Origin: Struthio camelus
Lineage: Eukaryota; Chordata; Aves; Struthioniformes; Struthionidae
Reading direction: 5' to 3'
NCBI RefSeq assembly: GCF_040807025.1
Contig: NC_090942.1
Location: forward strand, 205,738,640 to 205,802,639
Length of the DNA stretch: 64,000 nt
Under the pieces are notes generated by a model. That model did no database searches, had not been told where the DNA came from, and was given only the letters and a program-made list of their open reading frames with translations. The first letter of the stretch is position 1; the number at the start of each line of letters is the position of its first letter. The position numbers and the translations under genes are program-made. This document shows, in pieces, positions 50,601 through 62,900 of this stretch.

Positions 50601-51064
50601 TAGACCTAAGAAAATAGCCTGTACAAGAGTGTTGAGGATGAGATACAGATAAACAGTAAGCAGCTTTATCAGTGCATGGAGCTCTTGGATTTTGGTTTTC
50701 AGGCCTGAATATAGATCATGGTGATAATCCTTATTAAAATATTTTTTTAAAAGGAAGCGTAGCTTTCAAATTCTTATACAAGGCAACATTTGTATGTTTT
50801 TTCCGTCAGACAAGACTTAACACATTTTATTCTTTCCTCTGACAGTTTTCAGGTCTTTATATCCTGTCCTTCATTGTCATCATGGTGGGCTTCATCTTAT
50901 ATTGCTCCACTCCAACTCGGACTGCAGAACCCACCGCTTTGCCACAGCCTGTCAGCGCTGGCTTGGACAACGCTGCGCTAAAGATTGAGGAAAATGACAG
51001 TGAAACTCCTGCTGGAACGGTGCAGTTCACAAGAGGAGAAACTGTAGTGGTCAGCACCAATTAA
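29544..51064 (+). CDS. SLC35F2: SLC35F2, solute carrier family 35 member F2, eight coding exons
   Basis: Multi-pass membrane transporter of the drug/metabolite transporter superfamily (SLC35F branch). Human SLC35F2 is known for uptake of the drug YM155 and has been reported as a queuosine/queuine transporter; this role is knowledge of the orthologue, not visible here. The exons are 29544-29677, 35696-35871, 36405-36532, 42003-42162, 43862-44018, 44798-44850, 45124-45278 and 50846-51064. Every junction is GT-AG and the phases join without a stop, giving 393 residues against about 374 in human. Diagnostic stretches include [80 protein letters not shown] and [14 protein letters not shown]. Hydrophobic segments lie near residues 47-71, 83-101, 118-145, 147-164, 171-193, 204-224, 236-255, 269-290 and 300-342, which fits about ten helices. 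The extra length is mainly the Ala/Pro-rich N-terminus. The start is the ATG in a CpG island, with no earlier in-frame homology seen. Confidence 0.96.
35696..35871 (+). CDS. SLC35F2: SLC35F2 coding exon 2
   Basis: Completes Trp45 and encodes residues 46-103 plus the first base of Gly104. It is preceded by a polypyrimidine tract and TTTACAG and followed by GTATGT. It holds the first two membrane segments with the family-typical [15 protein letters not shown] and [11 protein letters not shown]. Intron 1 before it is 6,018 bp. Confidence 0.95.
36405..36532 (+). CDS. SLC35F2: SLC35F2 coding exon 3
   Basis: Completes Gly104 and encodes residues 105-146, ending in phase 0. Acceptor CTAAACAG, donor GTAAGG. 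It encodes a loop with KQRWWKY and the membrane segment [20 protein letters not shown], a signature of the SLC35F1/F2 group. Intron 2 is only 533 bp. Confidence 0.95.
39440..39620 (+). mobile_element. Ancient L3/CR1-type LINE 3' fragment in intron 3
   Basis: CTTTGAACCTAGTAGATGAG, GACAAGGCAAGATCCAGTAG, then TTGGAAATCAGA and GAGGGTAATTGTCCCTTGGAACA match, with decay, the 3' ORF end of old amniote L3/CR1 LINEs. Fixed long ago in the intron. Confidence 0.5.
42003..42162 (+). CDS. SLC35F2: SLC35F2 coding exon 4
   Basis: Residues 147-199 plus the first base of Gly200. Acceptor ACACACAG, donor GTAAGG. It encodes two adjoining membrane segments, [18 protein letters not shown] and a Gly-rich helix with [13 protein letters not shown], both strongly conserved in vertebrate SLC35F2. 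Intron 3 is 5,470 bp. Confidence 0.96.
42430..42575 (+). repeat. Ancient amniote interspersed repeat fragment in intron 4
   Basis: CTGATGAAAGGC, CTTGAAAGCTTGCTCGCTTT and TGGTCTAACAAAAGATGCTA in this order resemble an old repeat widespread in reptiles (GAAAGCTTG...GGTCTAATAAAAGATATTACC). The class is not certain. Confidence 0.35.
43862..44018 (+). CDS. SLC35F2: SLC35F2 coding exon 5
   Basis: Completes Gly200 and encodes residues 201-251 plus two bases of Leu252. Acceptor TTCTGTACAG, donor GTAAGG. It contains [18 protein letters not shown] and [14 protein letters not shown]. The residue before EEYIVK is Ser (mammals have Cys there), an ordinary substitution. Intron 4 is 1,699 bp. Confidence 0.95.
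44798..44850 (+). CDS. SLC35F2: SLC35F2 coding exon 6 (53 bp)
   Basis: Very short exon encoding the end of Leu252, residues 253-269 ([17 protein letters not shown]) and the first base of Ala270. The acceptor is CTCTAG at 44792-44797; using the overlapping AG two bases later would break the frame. Donor GTATGT. Phase agreement on both sides and similarity to the mammalian loop VEYKDI...WDWKI support it. Confidence 0.93.
45124..45278 (+). CDS. SLC35F2: SLC35F2 coding exon 7
   Basis: Completes Ala270 and encodes residues 271-321, ending in phase 0. Acceptor TTTTTTACAG, donor GTAAGT. It encodes [20 protein letters not shown], then [19 protein letters not shown], the best conserved C-terminal membrane core of the family. 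Intron 6 is 273 bp. Confidence 0.96.
50846..51064 (+). CDS. SLC35F2: SLC35F2 coding exon 8 with stop
   Basis: Residues 322-393 and a TAA stop. It finishes the last helix ([19 protein letters not shown]), then [10 protein letters not shown] and a polar acidic cytosolic tail ([10 protein letters not shown]) that diverges from mammals, as expected for this tail. Acceptor TCTGACAG after a pyrimidine-rich stretch. Intron 7 is 5,567 bp. Confidence 0.95.
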   Translation, partial: FSGLYILSFIVIMVGFILYCSTPTRTAEPTALPQPVSAGLDNAALKIEENDSETPAGTVQFTRGETVVVSTN

Positions 51065-51895
51065 AAAAAAATGGCAGCATTTCAAAATAGAGCTTCTTTA
51101 CTGCCAAAAGTTCCCTCAAATATTAATCTGGAGAATTGTTCTGTTGCCAGCGTGGTGCACTGATTTTAATGCACTGGATAGACTTTTAATGCCAGATTCT
51201 CAATCAGTGAAACTATTGATTTACCCTGGCAGAAAATCTGGCCGTTAGAAGAAGACAGAGGAGTATTTGTGTTGGGTCTCTGGGAAGCGAGAGACTGTTA
51301 TTTTTAAATGTTTGATTAACTTAACAGCAAATGCTTCAGGGAAAACTAAGCCAAAGCATGCTCTCAGGTCACTAGCTGGAGCAAATACCTTTTACGTTGC
51401 ATTAGGGACCTAAATCTGCAAGATGCTGTCTGAGTGCTTCGTTGTTGTTGCCACGCGTCAGTGCTGGGAAGCCACTCAGCTTCTCACCAGATCTGGTTCT
51501 GCAAGCCATGTCACATACATACACCTTTCAAGTGCCGATGGACTTTATTCCTCCATTGGAGGCATTTGCTTCTTACATTCCACCCCGATGGCCATCTGTT
51601 CCGATCGCTGCAGTCTTTGTTGCAGCTGGGGCTGCTACAGAGAACAAGTAGTTTATTTTCACTTTTGTTAGTAGTGGAAGTTCGAGTATGTATTTTCGTA
51701 ATCTCTGCTTCATCTCAGTAGCCTGTTGTTTGGTGCATTCCCACTAGGTGGAGGAGACAAAGTCAAGCCCCTCGTCTGTCCATTAAGAATTGGATATATT
51801 TTTTTTCTGGATGAGACAGCAGAAGGGTTTCAACTGCTATTCACTGCTCAGTGAAATTGTCCTTGAAATGGGACATGTTTCTGCAGAAAGATTTT

Positions 51896-51901
51896 AATAA
51901 A
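51896..51901 (+). terminator. Poly(A) signal 1 of SLC35F2
   Basis: AATAAA in the 3' UTR, 832 bp after the stop codon, followed closely by an A-run. It probably gives the shorter transcript. The A-run could also cause internal oligo-dT priming. Confidence 0.6.
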
Positions 51902-52144
51902 ATTGGCATTTCTTAAAAAAAATAGAAAAGTCTTAGCTAATCCTCATAACAACAATAATGACAGTCTCCAAAATGTTAAGTGCTTTCACTAGATTAATTG
52001 GCAGTTTTCCTTCCCCCCACTTTCATACTTAAAGTAAATGATTAAGATTGATGTGGCTGCAGTTTTAACATCAGTAAAACCATTCCTGGATCTTTTTTTT
52101 TTCTGGTACAAGTCTTCATGTTTCAGTTGTATGAAGTGACACTG

Positions 52145-52150
52145 AATAAA
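52145..52150 (+). terminator. Poly(A) signal 2 of SLC35F2
   Basis: AATAAA followed within 35 bases by a GT/T-rich downstream element (GGCTCTTTCTTTGTTT), a standard cleavage/polyadenylation layout. Likely the main transcript end. Confidence 0.7.
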
Positions 52151-55100
52151 ATTTTCAATAGCTGAAGAGTTGGCTCTTTCTTTGTTTATTGTTTAAGCTA
52201 GAATTTCTTTTATTACTCAATGTTAGTTTATGGATTTTACTGAACAAATGATTCTTTTAGTCACTGAATTTTGCTGTAAGGAGTAAACCTGAAATTTTCT
52301 GAAGATACTGGTGATCATATGGCAACAACTAGTTTTGTGCACTTCTGTTGCTAAGTTATGCAGCCAAAACAATTAGGCAAAAATCTTGCCTGATTTTAGT
52401 GAGAGATAGCAGAATAAATATGCAGCAGGTACTAAAGCAGTTTACATTGTCTTTTCACTGAGCAGTTCATGCCCAGAAGAGTAAAGAGGTGCTGATGTTT
52501 TGTAAAAAGCACTTGGGCCCAATTACCTTCTGCTTTACTACTTGAATTAGATTCAGGACACAAATTAAAACACCTAAATTGAGACTTTTATACAGCTAGA
52601 GCTGAAGAGGCAGCTGGAGACCAGGGAGAGTAGGGAAGGTCATCTCTGATGGCACTAGGTGCCTACAAGAGAGCATCCGGATTCTCCATTGACCTTACAG
52701 AGAGCTTAGACAGCCAGATCATCATAGCAGCACCTGCATTTAGTTACCTAATTTTAAATGCTACAACCTGGAGTTAAATCCCACCCACCATTACCCGTGT
52801 CATTACTTACTGCAGCGTGTAACAGTGCAGTAAGAAAGCAAACAGCAGCCAAAATGAGCCAAATGAGCCAATGAGGGTCTGTGTGAATGGTCCTGAACAC
52901 TGAACCTATTGATGCAGTGTGAGATTCAGCTCCTAAATACTTCTGTTTTGTGTATGAAACTTGTTGAGGTCCTGCCTAAAGTGCATCTCTCTGTGGGGCA
53001 TGGTTCAGTTGCCTAAACATAGCTGTTTAGTATGAACTGAAATAACCCTGATGAGTCTGTGGCATCCATAGGGCAGATATGACCCAGGATCTACGGGAGA
53101 TCTATGAACTGGAGCAGTAAGTGGAGGCCAGATGAGACACCCTGGAACATCTGAAACAGCTCTATGTGCTTACGGTTGAGCCACTGAGTCACTTCCCTAA
53201 TGACTGTGGGGGGCCATATGTGATTACTTTAGATCCTTAATCTTTATACAGCTACAGCTGGATGAAATGAATCCCACGTGAAACTTGTGGCCCAGCCTAA
53301 AGCATTTACTTTGTGTGATCGCTGGGTGGCATTTCAGTATCTCTATGACGTTTGCTAAAACAGCTGTGCATATCCAATGGAGAGGGATGTGCTTCAGTGT
53401 GCCTGTGCGTCCTGCGTGCCGCGCAGCAGGAAGGGACGTTTAGACAACCAGCGCCGGGCTGTTTGAGAAGGATACTCATGGCCACATGGCAGGAAGGATG
53501 TTAGGGATGATTTTGCAGCTACCTATAGAGAGCTTTCAAGAGCTCTTAACTAACTCAGGAGCATTTTTTAGTGAGATTTCCATATGAGAAGTAGAAATCA
53601 CGTTTCCCTGTTTGGGATGTTTTTGACTCAACTTACCAGTCTTTTTTGCATTGCTCACCAAATGGAGGGTGAGGTTACTCTCGCTAATGTAAAATGACTG
53701 ATTATTAAAATGGCGGAGTGCATGCTGGAAAGCATAAGGAGAATTTATGAGCTTTCTTACTCCAAAAAATAAAAGTACACCTGGTTGAAATGTTAATCTG
53801 CTGTATTGCTTTTACTGGACAATAATTTTATTAAACTAGATAACCATTAGCTGTTGCATAGTTATTTGGAGCAGAATCTGCTACAGCCGTCCACACTTGG
53901 GGAATGGCAGCTATCCTACCTGATGAACCTGAATTAAAGTGAGGATTAAATCTTGATTACGTATTAAGAAATAGTGTATTCTTGACAAAAGTGTCTTCTG
54001 AGAATTTCTAGGTATATTAATTAGGAGTTAATTTTTAAGGGATCTTTAAAGGAAATGGAATACCCCACTCAAATCTCTTTGTTGCAGGGGATCATTGCAG
54101 AAATGCTTCACCAAAGGCCTTGTGTTGTTTAAACATATCAGCAGCTTGTGCTCAGGCTACGTTTATAGCACGTTAACTCTTCATCACAGCAGAATCAGGG
54201 GGAAATGCATACATTTGATTACTGGAATTTGGATTACTTTAAATTCATACTGCAAGCACAAAAATGGTTTAATTAGATGGTTATCTCATACTGTCTCTAC
54301 TATACGACAAAGATAATGGTTGTGGGATAGTAGCATGTGCTGTTTTTAAACTTGGTATTATTTCCAGATTTGTATTCATTTTAATTTTGATTTTGATACT
54401 CTATGCCCTCCCATGTATAATACTCCATTTGGGAGTTGGTGTTTTATTTTCTCTAGATTACTGGTATGATCAGTAGTAACTAAATGTAAGTTTTGTCTGA
54501 AAGTGCATAGACGCGTGTATTGACTCAGACTTTGGCTAGTCTTCAAAATGCAGTACCAGCTTGTGGAGTGGTGGGAAGGTATAAGAAGTAACTAGCCTTA
54601 TACTATACAGAGACCAATTAAATTGTATAAATTACATTTGTGTAAATACATGAGATTACAAGCACAGTTCATCAACTATGGATTTGTTGTTCCAAGGATT
54701 TTAAAATATGAATATAATAGCAGATCATAATCTGATTCAAATGAGAGTGATGTAGAATCAGCGTGCTGGTGTGGGGGCCGTGAAGCAGCAGTAGATGTAT
54801 GGTTATGGCAATTCTCCGTCACTTCCTCTGGGTCTCGGTAGTTCCTTGGCTGGTTATATTCTGAACTGAAATCTTCCAAACTCTGTCAATCATGTCTTCA
54901 GTGTTTGCTGTCTCTTTGAACTGCTACCTTGTTTCCAGTTCATTAAAAAATCAAGCATTTGCCAATCATACTGATCACATACAAGTGATTAACTAGCATC
55001 TTGCTGCCTTTTTTCTGCTTTGTTCCTGCATTTGTTTGAGGTGTGTTCAAAAATTTCCCTTGCTGTGGGATGGGAGTGGTACCTGCTCTTTCACGTGCTC

Positions 55101-58100
55101 ACTCCTCCTTTCTCTCAGGACACAGTAAAATGATCCTCATGTAGAAAATGTGAAATAAAAGCCCTGTTCCCCTTAATAATTAGGGTTAACCTTTAGGTGA
55201 CCCTTAACCCTGGGTTCACTATCCAGCTGTTTCATAGGTACGGGCTGAGAGTTCATTTCGTACAGCTCATGGTCAAGGAATTTTCTTGCCATGCTGCTAG
55301 TAGCTGACACTGGCATATGAATTAATGCCATGAGGAATGTCTGGAAAGTCTTTAATGCTTTCAGCAAGGAAAAGATTGATTATTTTGTTAATCATTTTGC
55401 CAGCGACCCCAGGTCACTGATGTCCCTATCCTCCAAGGCTCTCATCTTACTCCTCGCAAGCCTGCTTGGGTGCTGGGGGCTCCCTGGGAGCGCAAGCCCT
55501 TCACGCAGGAGAGTGGCCAGCCCCAACTCCACAGGTCTCCCCTCCTGACTTCTTCCCCTTCTTCACCCTGCTTTCTCTCTCCTGTCCCTGAGTAGGAGCT
55601 GCATGGGTGAAGAAGAGCTAAAGCAGAGGGGCTCTGCTTCACAAACAGGTGCCACAGCACAGTTCGAGTGGATCAGGATGAGAAAGTGTGCTACAGACGG
55701 GGAAGGCAGATCCCACTCTGTAGCCCTTGTGACGGTGTCCCTCAAGGATAGCCTCGCACATGAGAGGGAAATGGAGATTTCCGAAGACAAAGAAAGTAAT
55801 TAAACTTGCTCCATTTCCCATGGGAAGCCTATAACAGAGAGCAGGCGCTTGAACCTGCCCTTGTAATGCCTGAAGCACCAGCTGCTCTTCCCTTTTAGCC
55901 TGCTCCCAGCGAGATGAAGGGGGTAAATATACCACACACATTCATTGCCTGTCCCACAGATCAAGAGCAACTAGGTCTAGATTCTTTTAAGAAATATACA
56001 TTGCTTCAGAGCACAAGTGGCACGCATGCATTTATTGCTCCTGGTGAAACAAACGTTCGGTTAATGAATCGCATATGCCAGATCATCTGGTACCTCTGAG
56101 AGAAGGTGCATGGAAGATTCTTTAACATGTCTCTTTTTCACATTGGAGTTTTAAGTCAAAAAATAATCCAGCTGTCACATGCATTAAACCCGAGTGTCTA
56201 AATAAAAATATGTGACATCCCACCTCCCTCCAAGGTTTGGTTAGAAGGACATCAGAAAATTATCAGGCATCAGAATGTCATGATGTGATTGAAAAAGAAA
56301 AAATTAGTGCAGCAGTAATCGAGTGGTGACATTATCTGCTTTAAGTTTGTCAAAGAAGTTACACGATTGGACATCTGCTATTTTAAGATTTTTGACCTTT
56401 ATTCATAAGTCCCACATACTTAGGCCTATATGATGTGATGCCTGCTACAAGCTTATCAGTTCTTGTCAGCACCATTCACTCACGTATTATGTATTGTAGG
56501 ATATTTCATGGAGCTGAAAATGACTATCTTGTAAATATTTAAATCAATTTAGGAAGTTTGATAGAGAAAAGCTGCACCAAGCTGCATGATCAATCATGAA
56601 TAATTTGGAGCAAACAGACACTGACCCCTAAAAGTGTAAAATGAAGAATCCTGGGACTGTCTTGTTCTTTCCCTCAAATGCTGCCTGTATAACCCCTTGG
56701 CAACTTAAGCATTTGAGCTAATGAGAAGCTGATGAGCTGTGATGTTGTAACCTTTTATGTTTAACTAACTTTATTATTTTTTCTTGTATCAAGACGGTAC
56801 CTAAAACTACATTCAAGCAGCAAACCACATCTGAGGTGTCGGGGTCTCACTCTCCTGGCCTTCCTCTACAGTCCTTGGAGGGAGATGGGCACCTGGAGAA
56901 GCAATTCAGCTCTTCCTTGGAGAGGCCAGTTTTTCTTTATTGAGAGTTCTTGTTTTGGGAGCTTTAGCTTTACGTGGAATCAACGCAGGTCTGGTGGGTC
57001 CAGCCAAGCTCACTGGCCCGTTCTTATAGGCACTGGTGTCTGTAGTAAGGGACTTTCCAAGTATGAAGATTTACAGCTTAGGAGAGAGGTAAAAGATGCA
57101 CAGAGAGATCTGCTCAGCAGCTAAAGGAAGCCCCTGGCAAGCTCAACAGGATTTGGGTTCAGTGATATCCAAAGTGTGCATCCATCACTCTTCTCTAGAC
57201 GGAATTTAATTTTTTACTCCTACAAGAGCATTAAAGACTATAAGTTATAGATTTTCGAGAAAAGAGCCAGAAGGAAAAGTCTGATTTCTTGTATATCATG
57301 TATCCAAGTATTGTACCCAGTTGCTCTGAATCAAATCTATAGATTTTGGTTAAACTGCAGCATCTTTTTAAAAGTTTGACAGTAAATTCCTAAAGTGATA
57401 TCAAATTCATCTATTCTGGAAGTAGGAGAACCAATTTTTTTCATGAGCTGACTCCTGCTCATATAAAGAACTAAGACCGAAAGTTGAAATTCTCAGAGCT
57501 CTCTCAGATTAAACAGCCTCCAAGAGCAGGTTCCCATGCCCTTCCAGACAAATATATTTTTCTTATGTTACCAGCTGGAAGTGGTTGTGATATTTTCATC
57601 TTAAATGAACGGCCTGGGGTCAATGTTACTGAACACAGGCCCATGACATGACTGCATTTAAAATAAACTTTATTTTACTAGCTTGTCTCCAGGCCGTCTC
57701 CCTGGCTGGTAGTGCCATGACCAGCACTTGCACCACAAGGCAGGAGGACCGCTGGCAATCCAGCTGCAGACAGACAGACGGAGCCAGTTGCCCAGCTGCT
57801 TGCTTGCACTTTCCTGCCTGCGCTCTCAGCTCCTGTGGCACCTTCCCCGCTCAGGTGAAAGGCAGCTGGTCTTGGATGCCGCAGTGTCTCTGTATATACC
57901 AGCAGAAAGTTGTGAGGTCATCTCTAATTCTTTTTCTAAAATAAGCTTAAATATTTGTTCTCACAGGGCAATGTGAGCTGTGGGCTGGGATTTTTCTGTA
58001 GCTGTTTCACCGCCTTAGAACTAGCTTTTGAAGTGATAGATGCACTTAGCTTTTCTCAGAAGTCAGAAGTTAACAAGTCTGGATATAGCTAAGTGAAAAA

Positions 58101-59459
58101 GTTGCAACAAAGGTGTCTTTTGGTCTCATGCATCAGTGTCAGAGTGTTCAAATGTCTGGGAGAGCAGATAGTGACTACTGAAATTACATTACAGACAACT
58201 TCGAAAGAAGGCATACTTTGCTAAAAATGTATGAAGGTATATTTTTATTGAACAAAATGAAAGGTTTGTGTTTGCTTAAGAATGTTAATATGTTTTTACT
58301 GAAATATCAAAGCTTATTTTGTATCTAAGAAGACGAAAGAGTGCACTGACTCCAGAATTGCAGGTCATTAGAAGTTTATGTAAATAGCAGCTAGTAAAAG
58401 CCATTGCAGTTCTTAAGGAATATTCTTGATCCTGTAGCAGTCAGGGGCTATGGCATAGCTCTTCAGCTCCATCTATTGAGACTGTATCTAATTATTATAT
58501 TTAGGAACAGAGCACTGCTAAACAGAAGCGCACATTCCAAAACACAAAATTTAATTCAGCAAACGCATGACCCGTTGGTATGAATGGTATGAAATGGGAT
58601 AACTTTGACAGGAAGAGGACTGCATAAGAGTATGGATGCGGAAGGAGTGCACCGTCACAAGTAGTCCAGAAGATAGTAGTTTTACTTTAACTGATTATTA
58701 TTATTTAATAAATAAGATATCTCACCCACACACTGATCTTTGTAATAAAGTGAGAAACATTTTAGGTTTTAGCCTCAAACTATTGAGCCACTGAAACACC
58801 TCGTAATTGGAAAATTAGGCCAAAAATTTAAGTGAAAAAAATTCTGAGTAATTGAAAAAGCTTACTCAGAGTGGAAAGAGGCAACCAGCTTCAAACAAGC
58901 CACTGTTTCATGTTCTAATGAGCATATCTGTATGTGCATAATGTTTGTGCCCTAGAAAAATCAGTGAGTACTTAAAAAACAGACAGGTGCAGAATGATTC
59001 TGGTATTCTTGCTTTGTTGTATTATTCACAGCAGAGCTCCTTCAAATCAGCTGCAAGGAGACTGTGATGCTATGTGAAGCTAAAAAATCTTTAATTTGTC
59101 TTCCTCTGCCATTAGTGTAAGGGCCTGTTGGACTTCCCTGAAGAAATTACTTTCATTTAATAAAGTTTATACCGTGCATGTGTTTAAAAAAAAAGAAACC
59201 CTACTGGGTAATCCCGGCTCTTGTAGCATCTGCAAATTAATTTGTTTCTTGAGAGCAAGAGTGATTTATAACTCACAGCGAAACTAAAGTAGCATGACTA
59301 AATTAAGGGGAGCGTTCAGGCGGTTGGAATGCAATTATAGCATAAATGCGCATGCCGTGTTAATGCAATAGTCAGGCCATGAATTTAGTCAAACAGGAAT
59401 CAGCAAGCACAAAATTATGATTCCTGTCTACCTTCAGCATTAGTCTAGTTGTAGCTAAT

Positions 59460-59513
59460 ATGTCTGCATTATCTTATCTAGTTGCCCTAAAATGTCTGCA
59501 TTATCTTATCTAG
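59460..59513 (+). repeat. Tandem duplication (32-bp period) carrying GATA motifs
   Basis: ATGTCTGCATTATCTTATCT with the next AG occurs at 59460 and 59492. Each copy has two overlapping GATA-factor sites on the minus strand (AGATAAGATAA). Confidence 0.85.
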
Positions 59514-59729
59514 GTGTAATCAGAGGGCTGCCAATGGATTTCATGTGTGCAGACAGGAGATGCCGTCTTATCCCTGACTTGCATCAAGTTGTGAATGGTG
59601 GTACATGCTGTGCTCTGTCAGGGACATTTTGCCTTTATTCTGATTGTTTTCCTTAATCTGAATGAGTCACTTGATAGGAAGCGTATGGTTGTTCTTTTTG
59701 CACAGAAACATACAGAGCCTCTTCCTCTG

Positions 59730-59900
59730 AGGCACGGCGGGTGGGTGCTGCTGCTGCGCGGGCCGGTGGCCTTCACCAGGCGCCGAGGGGGTCCTCTCCT
59801 CTGGCGACCCTCCCGAGGGCCTGCTGCGCTCCGCATCCCCTCCCCACTTGCCTGTCCCCTCGGGGATGCTCTGTGCTCTGGGCTGGGGTGATTTTCTCAG
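59730..59900. promoter_or_regulatory. Small CpG-rich patch in intergenic DNA
   Basis: About 170 bp clearly richer in CpG than its surroundings (GGCACGGCGGG, GCGCGGGCCGG, GGCGCCGAGG). No exon recognised. It could be a small orphan CpG island or simply a GC-rich fragment. Confidence 0.3.
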
Positions 59901-62900
59901 GATCTCCGTTTCCAGCTGAAAGTTATCTGCCTTAGGCTCAGCGAGGCTAAGCGAGGGAGTATGCCGCAGGGCTGGGTGGTCGTCCTGCATGGCCTCCCCA
60001 CCAAATTAGTCTGCTAATGAGACTGGCCCAGAGCCGTCTTCGCTGCCCTGTTGTGAAATATGCAGATCTTAGGTTTCACCGGGAGGGACCTGCAGGAAGA
60101 GGAGGAGAAAGGAGAAGCAAGCACACACCAGGCCATTGAGACACCTGAGCTCCCTGTCCTGACAGGACCTCCACATAGGACTCATATCCACATAGCTAAA
60201 GAGCTTTATGCCCAGCAAGGTGGCTGCACTGAAACTGCCTGTAGCGAACTGTCCTGGTTGGCTTGAGTTGTCCTAGTTGCACTAGTTGGCTTGAGCCAAA
60301 ATAGCACCAGGAACGAAGCTAACAATTTAGCAGTGTGGATGACAGCAGGACACTGCTTGGGTTTGTGTCTTGGCCCTGTTCAGCTTACTAGCACAGATGT
60401 CACCTGCAGGTTCAACCACATCTGGAATTTTACTTCCGCAAAGAGAGAGGGATTTCCAAGCTCATAGCAACCACTATGCAGCGGGCTCTGGCAAACACCA
60501 GAAAACCACCAAATTAACCTCCGCCTTGCGTTTTGCTTCTTTTTCTGTTCTGCTTGGTATGAATATATTTCTCTGCTTTTCTTGCGATGTGCAAGAAAAT
60601 CAATCAGCTTCTTTGGCAGGCTGGTCTAGCAGAAAGGAGAAGGAAGCAGAAACATCTCCACCAAGGTATGTTTCCTCACACAAAACCTTGCCCTGGTTGT
60701 TCTTCTGAGGAAGTGTGAAAATATCATGTAATTTGGCTTGTGCTCAACAAGAACAGCACAAAGAGCAGCTCTGTGTAACTGGAGTCCTTCCAAACGCAGG
60801 CTGATGGAGGAGGGAACAGCAACATGTCCTAGCAGTTCCCTGAATGTCAACCAAAGCTTGAGAAGTGCAATTCTGTAAACCGGAATTGCGACAGTTAGAG
60901 GGCACTCAGCTGTGTGATCCCATTGGTGATATGAGCACAGCTAACTGGTTCCACCCTGGGGAGCGCTCCTGGCCCCAAAACTATATGGCACAGCATGGCT
61001 GTGTCCACGCCACTTTGGGCTCACCATGCTTGTGGCAGACCGGCTGTGCCCCCTTGGCGTTGCACCTGGCCCTATTCTTGCCTGGGCTTGATGGAATTCC
61101 CTGGTGGCTCTGAGACTTTAAGTATTATTTTGATCTTTTCTTTAGATTAGAGAGTCTGAAAAAATGTGAAGGCTGAGTTGCAGGCCACCAGAAAAATGAT
61201 TTTATATCTTGAAACTGAGGATGCATTTTACAGGCTCTGGTGTGTGACATGAGGGTCTGTCTGATGGAGTCTTCTAGGATGGTGTTGGGAGACTGCTGAG
61301 GGCAGTGGGACCCCAGCCTGGTCCAGGCTTGTCCACACTGTGTATGCAGAGTGGCTCTTGCCAGGAACCATGTGCCAGTTTTGTTTCTGAGGAGGCTAAT
61401 TGATTCACTCCAGAGAGACAATCTAGGAGTGAAATAACATTTTGTCAGGACAGCAGGACCAAGGAGCCAATGAGGAAACTAAAATAGTCAAAACCAACTG
61501 ACTGCATTTATACTAGTAAGTAAAATGGGCTCTTGACTGGCCCTGAGGGCAGGTGCATGGCACAGCTCGTGTCCCTACAGCTAAACTCCATTCCCTCCTT
61601 AAAACAGAGGCCTTCTGCCTTCTAGGAACAGCTGCTGGTCTGTGCCATCCTCAGATCTGTCTGGGCCCAGGATCTGCCAGACTTTTTCTATTTTCTGTGT
61701 TTCATGCAGGGAAACCTGTGCTAGAAGGTAGCTGCACCATCAGGAGGACTCAGTAGTGCTTCCCTTTTCCTGGGTCTGGATGTGCAGCATAATTCTGTTG
61801 TGATGCCATATCAGGAGGAGACCTGGGGGAATGCACCTATCCCACCCCACACAGTCTGGATGCCTTTTTAATATCCTTTTCTCCCCTCTGCTCTGTGGTT
61901 TCCTCAATGAATCATTTGAGCGCCAGGAATCTGCACATGTTTCATTCAGGGACAAACAGTGACAAGCTTCAGTGCAAACAGAATTAATGCTGATGTGATG
62001 ACAATCTCTTAAATGTCAAGCCCATGTGCATGCCTGGGCCCCGCTTTCTTTTACCGAGGTCTATTTTTGCCAGAGGGCAGAGAGCAAATTCGCAGCGTAC
62101 ACGCTCTTTATCCATTAATGCTGCTCTGCAAATTCCATATTGTACACCACGATGCACTGCAGTATTTTGTATGAGGAGGAGCCATGTCAATCAGAGGAAC
62201 TAACAAGTCACATTGAAATCTCTAGTGAGCTGTTATGATTATTACTAATAAAACATTTTTGTAGTATAAAGCTGTATAAAACACCCATGTGGGTTTTCAA
62301 TAGAGGTTTTCAAAGTTCCTTGTAACTCGAGGGAGTCTGTTGTCTCCCATGTATGCTTCCTTCACGATCTTTATGATAGCATTTGAATGACTGCTGGCAA
62401 AAAAGAAGTGCATCAAGAGAAGGGAATGATTTATCCAAAAACGAAAGACGTTTCGAAAGACAAATGTACCAACCCAGGAAGTTAACCCTAAGACTTCTTT
62501 ACTAGAAGGCAGCAACTGTTTTACAAAGAAAAGGACCTTTCATTTCAGTACTGAAAGAAGAGAATTTGAAGAACAGTTACCATTTCTTTCTGCAAATGAG
62601 TATATCAGCCTTTTAGCACTATTTTAAGGCTGCTGGAAGAAAGAACCGAGCAAACTGAATTGTAGCAAACTCAATTAAAATTGTTGTAAAGACGACCTGC
62701 ATTTTGCTTTTTAATTAGCTATTAGTATTATAAAGTTTTCCACAGAGACGATTTTGATTTGTTCCTGGTCATTTGACTGCCATTCAGTTAACTGTAAGTG
62801 ATAAATCAATACATCTCAGAATTTTCTTTAAAATGATCAGATATTTAGTCTTGATTATAGTAAGGGGATGCAGCATGTGAAGTTACTCATTACTGACCGA

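Larger units (their letters stand above)
51065..52170 (+). other. SLC35F2: SLC35F2 3' untranslated region (extent inferred)
   Basis: AT-rich sequence after the stop codon with no coding potential. Two canonical AATAAA hexamers lie in it, at 51896 and 52145, so two transcript ends about 250 bp apart are likely. The end coordinate is inferred from the second hexamer. Confidence 0.7.
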
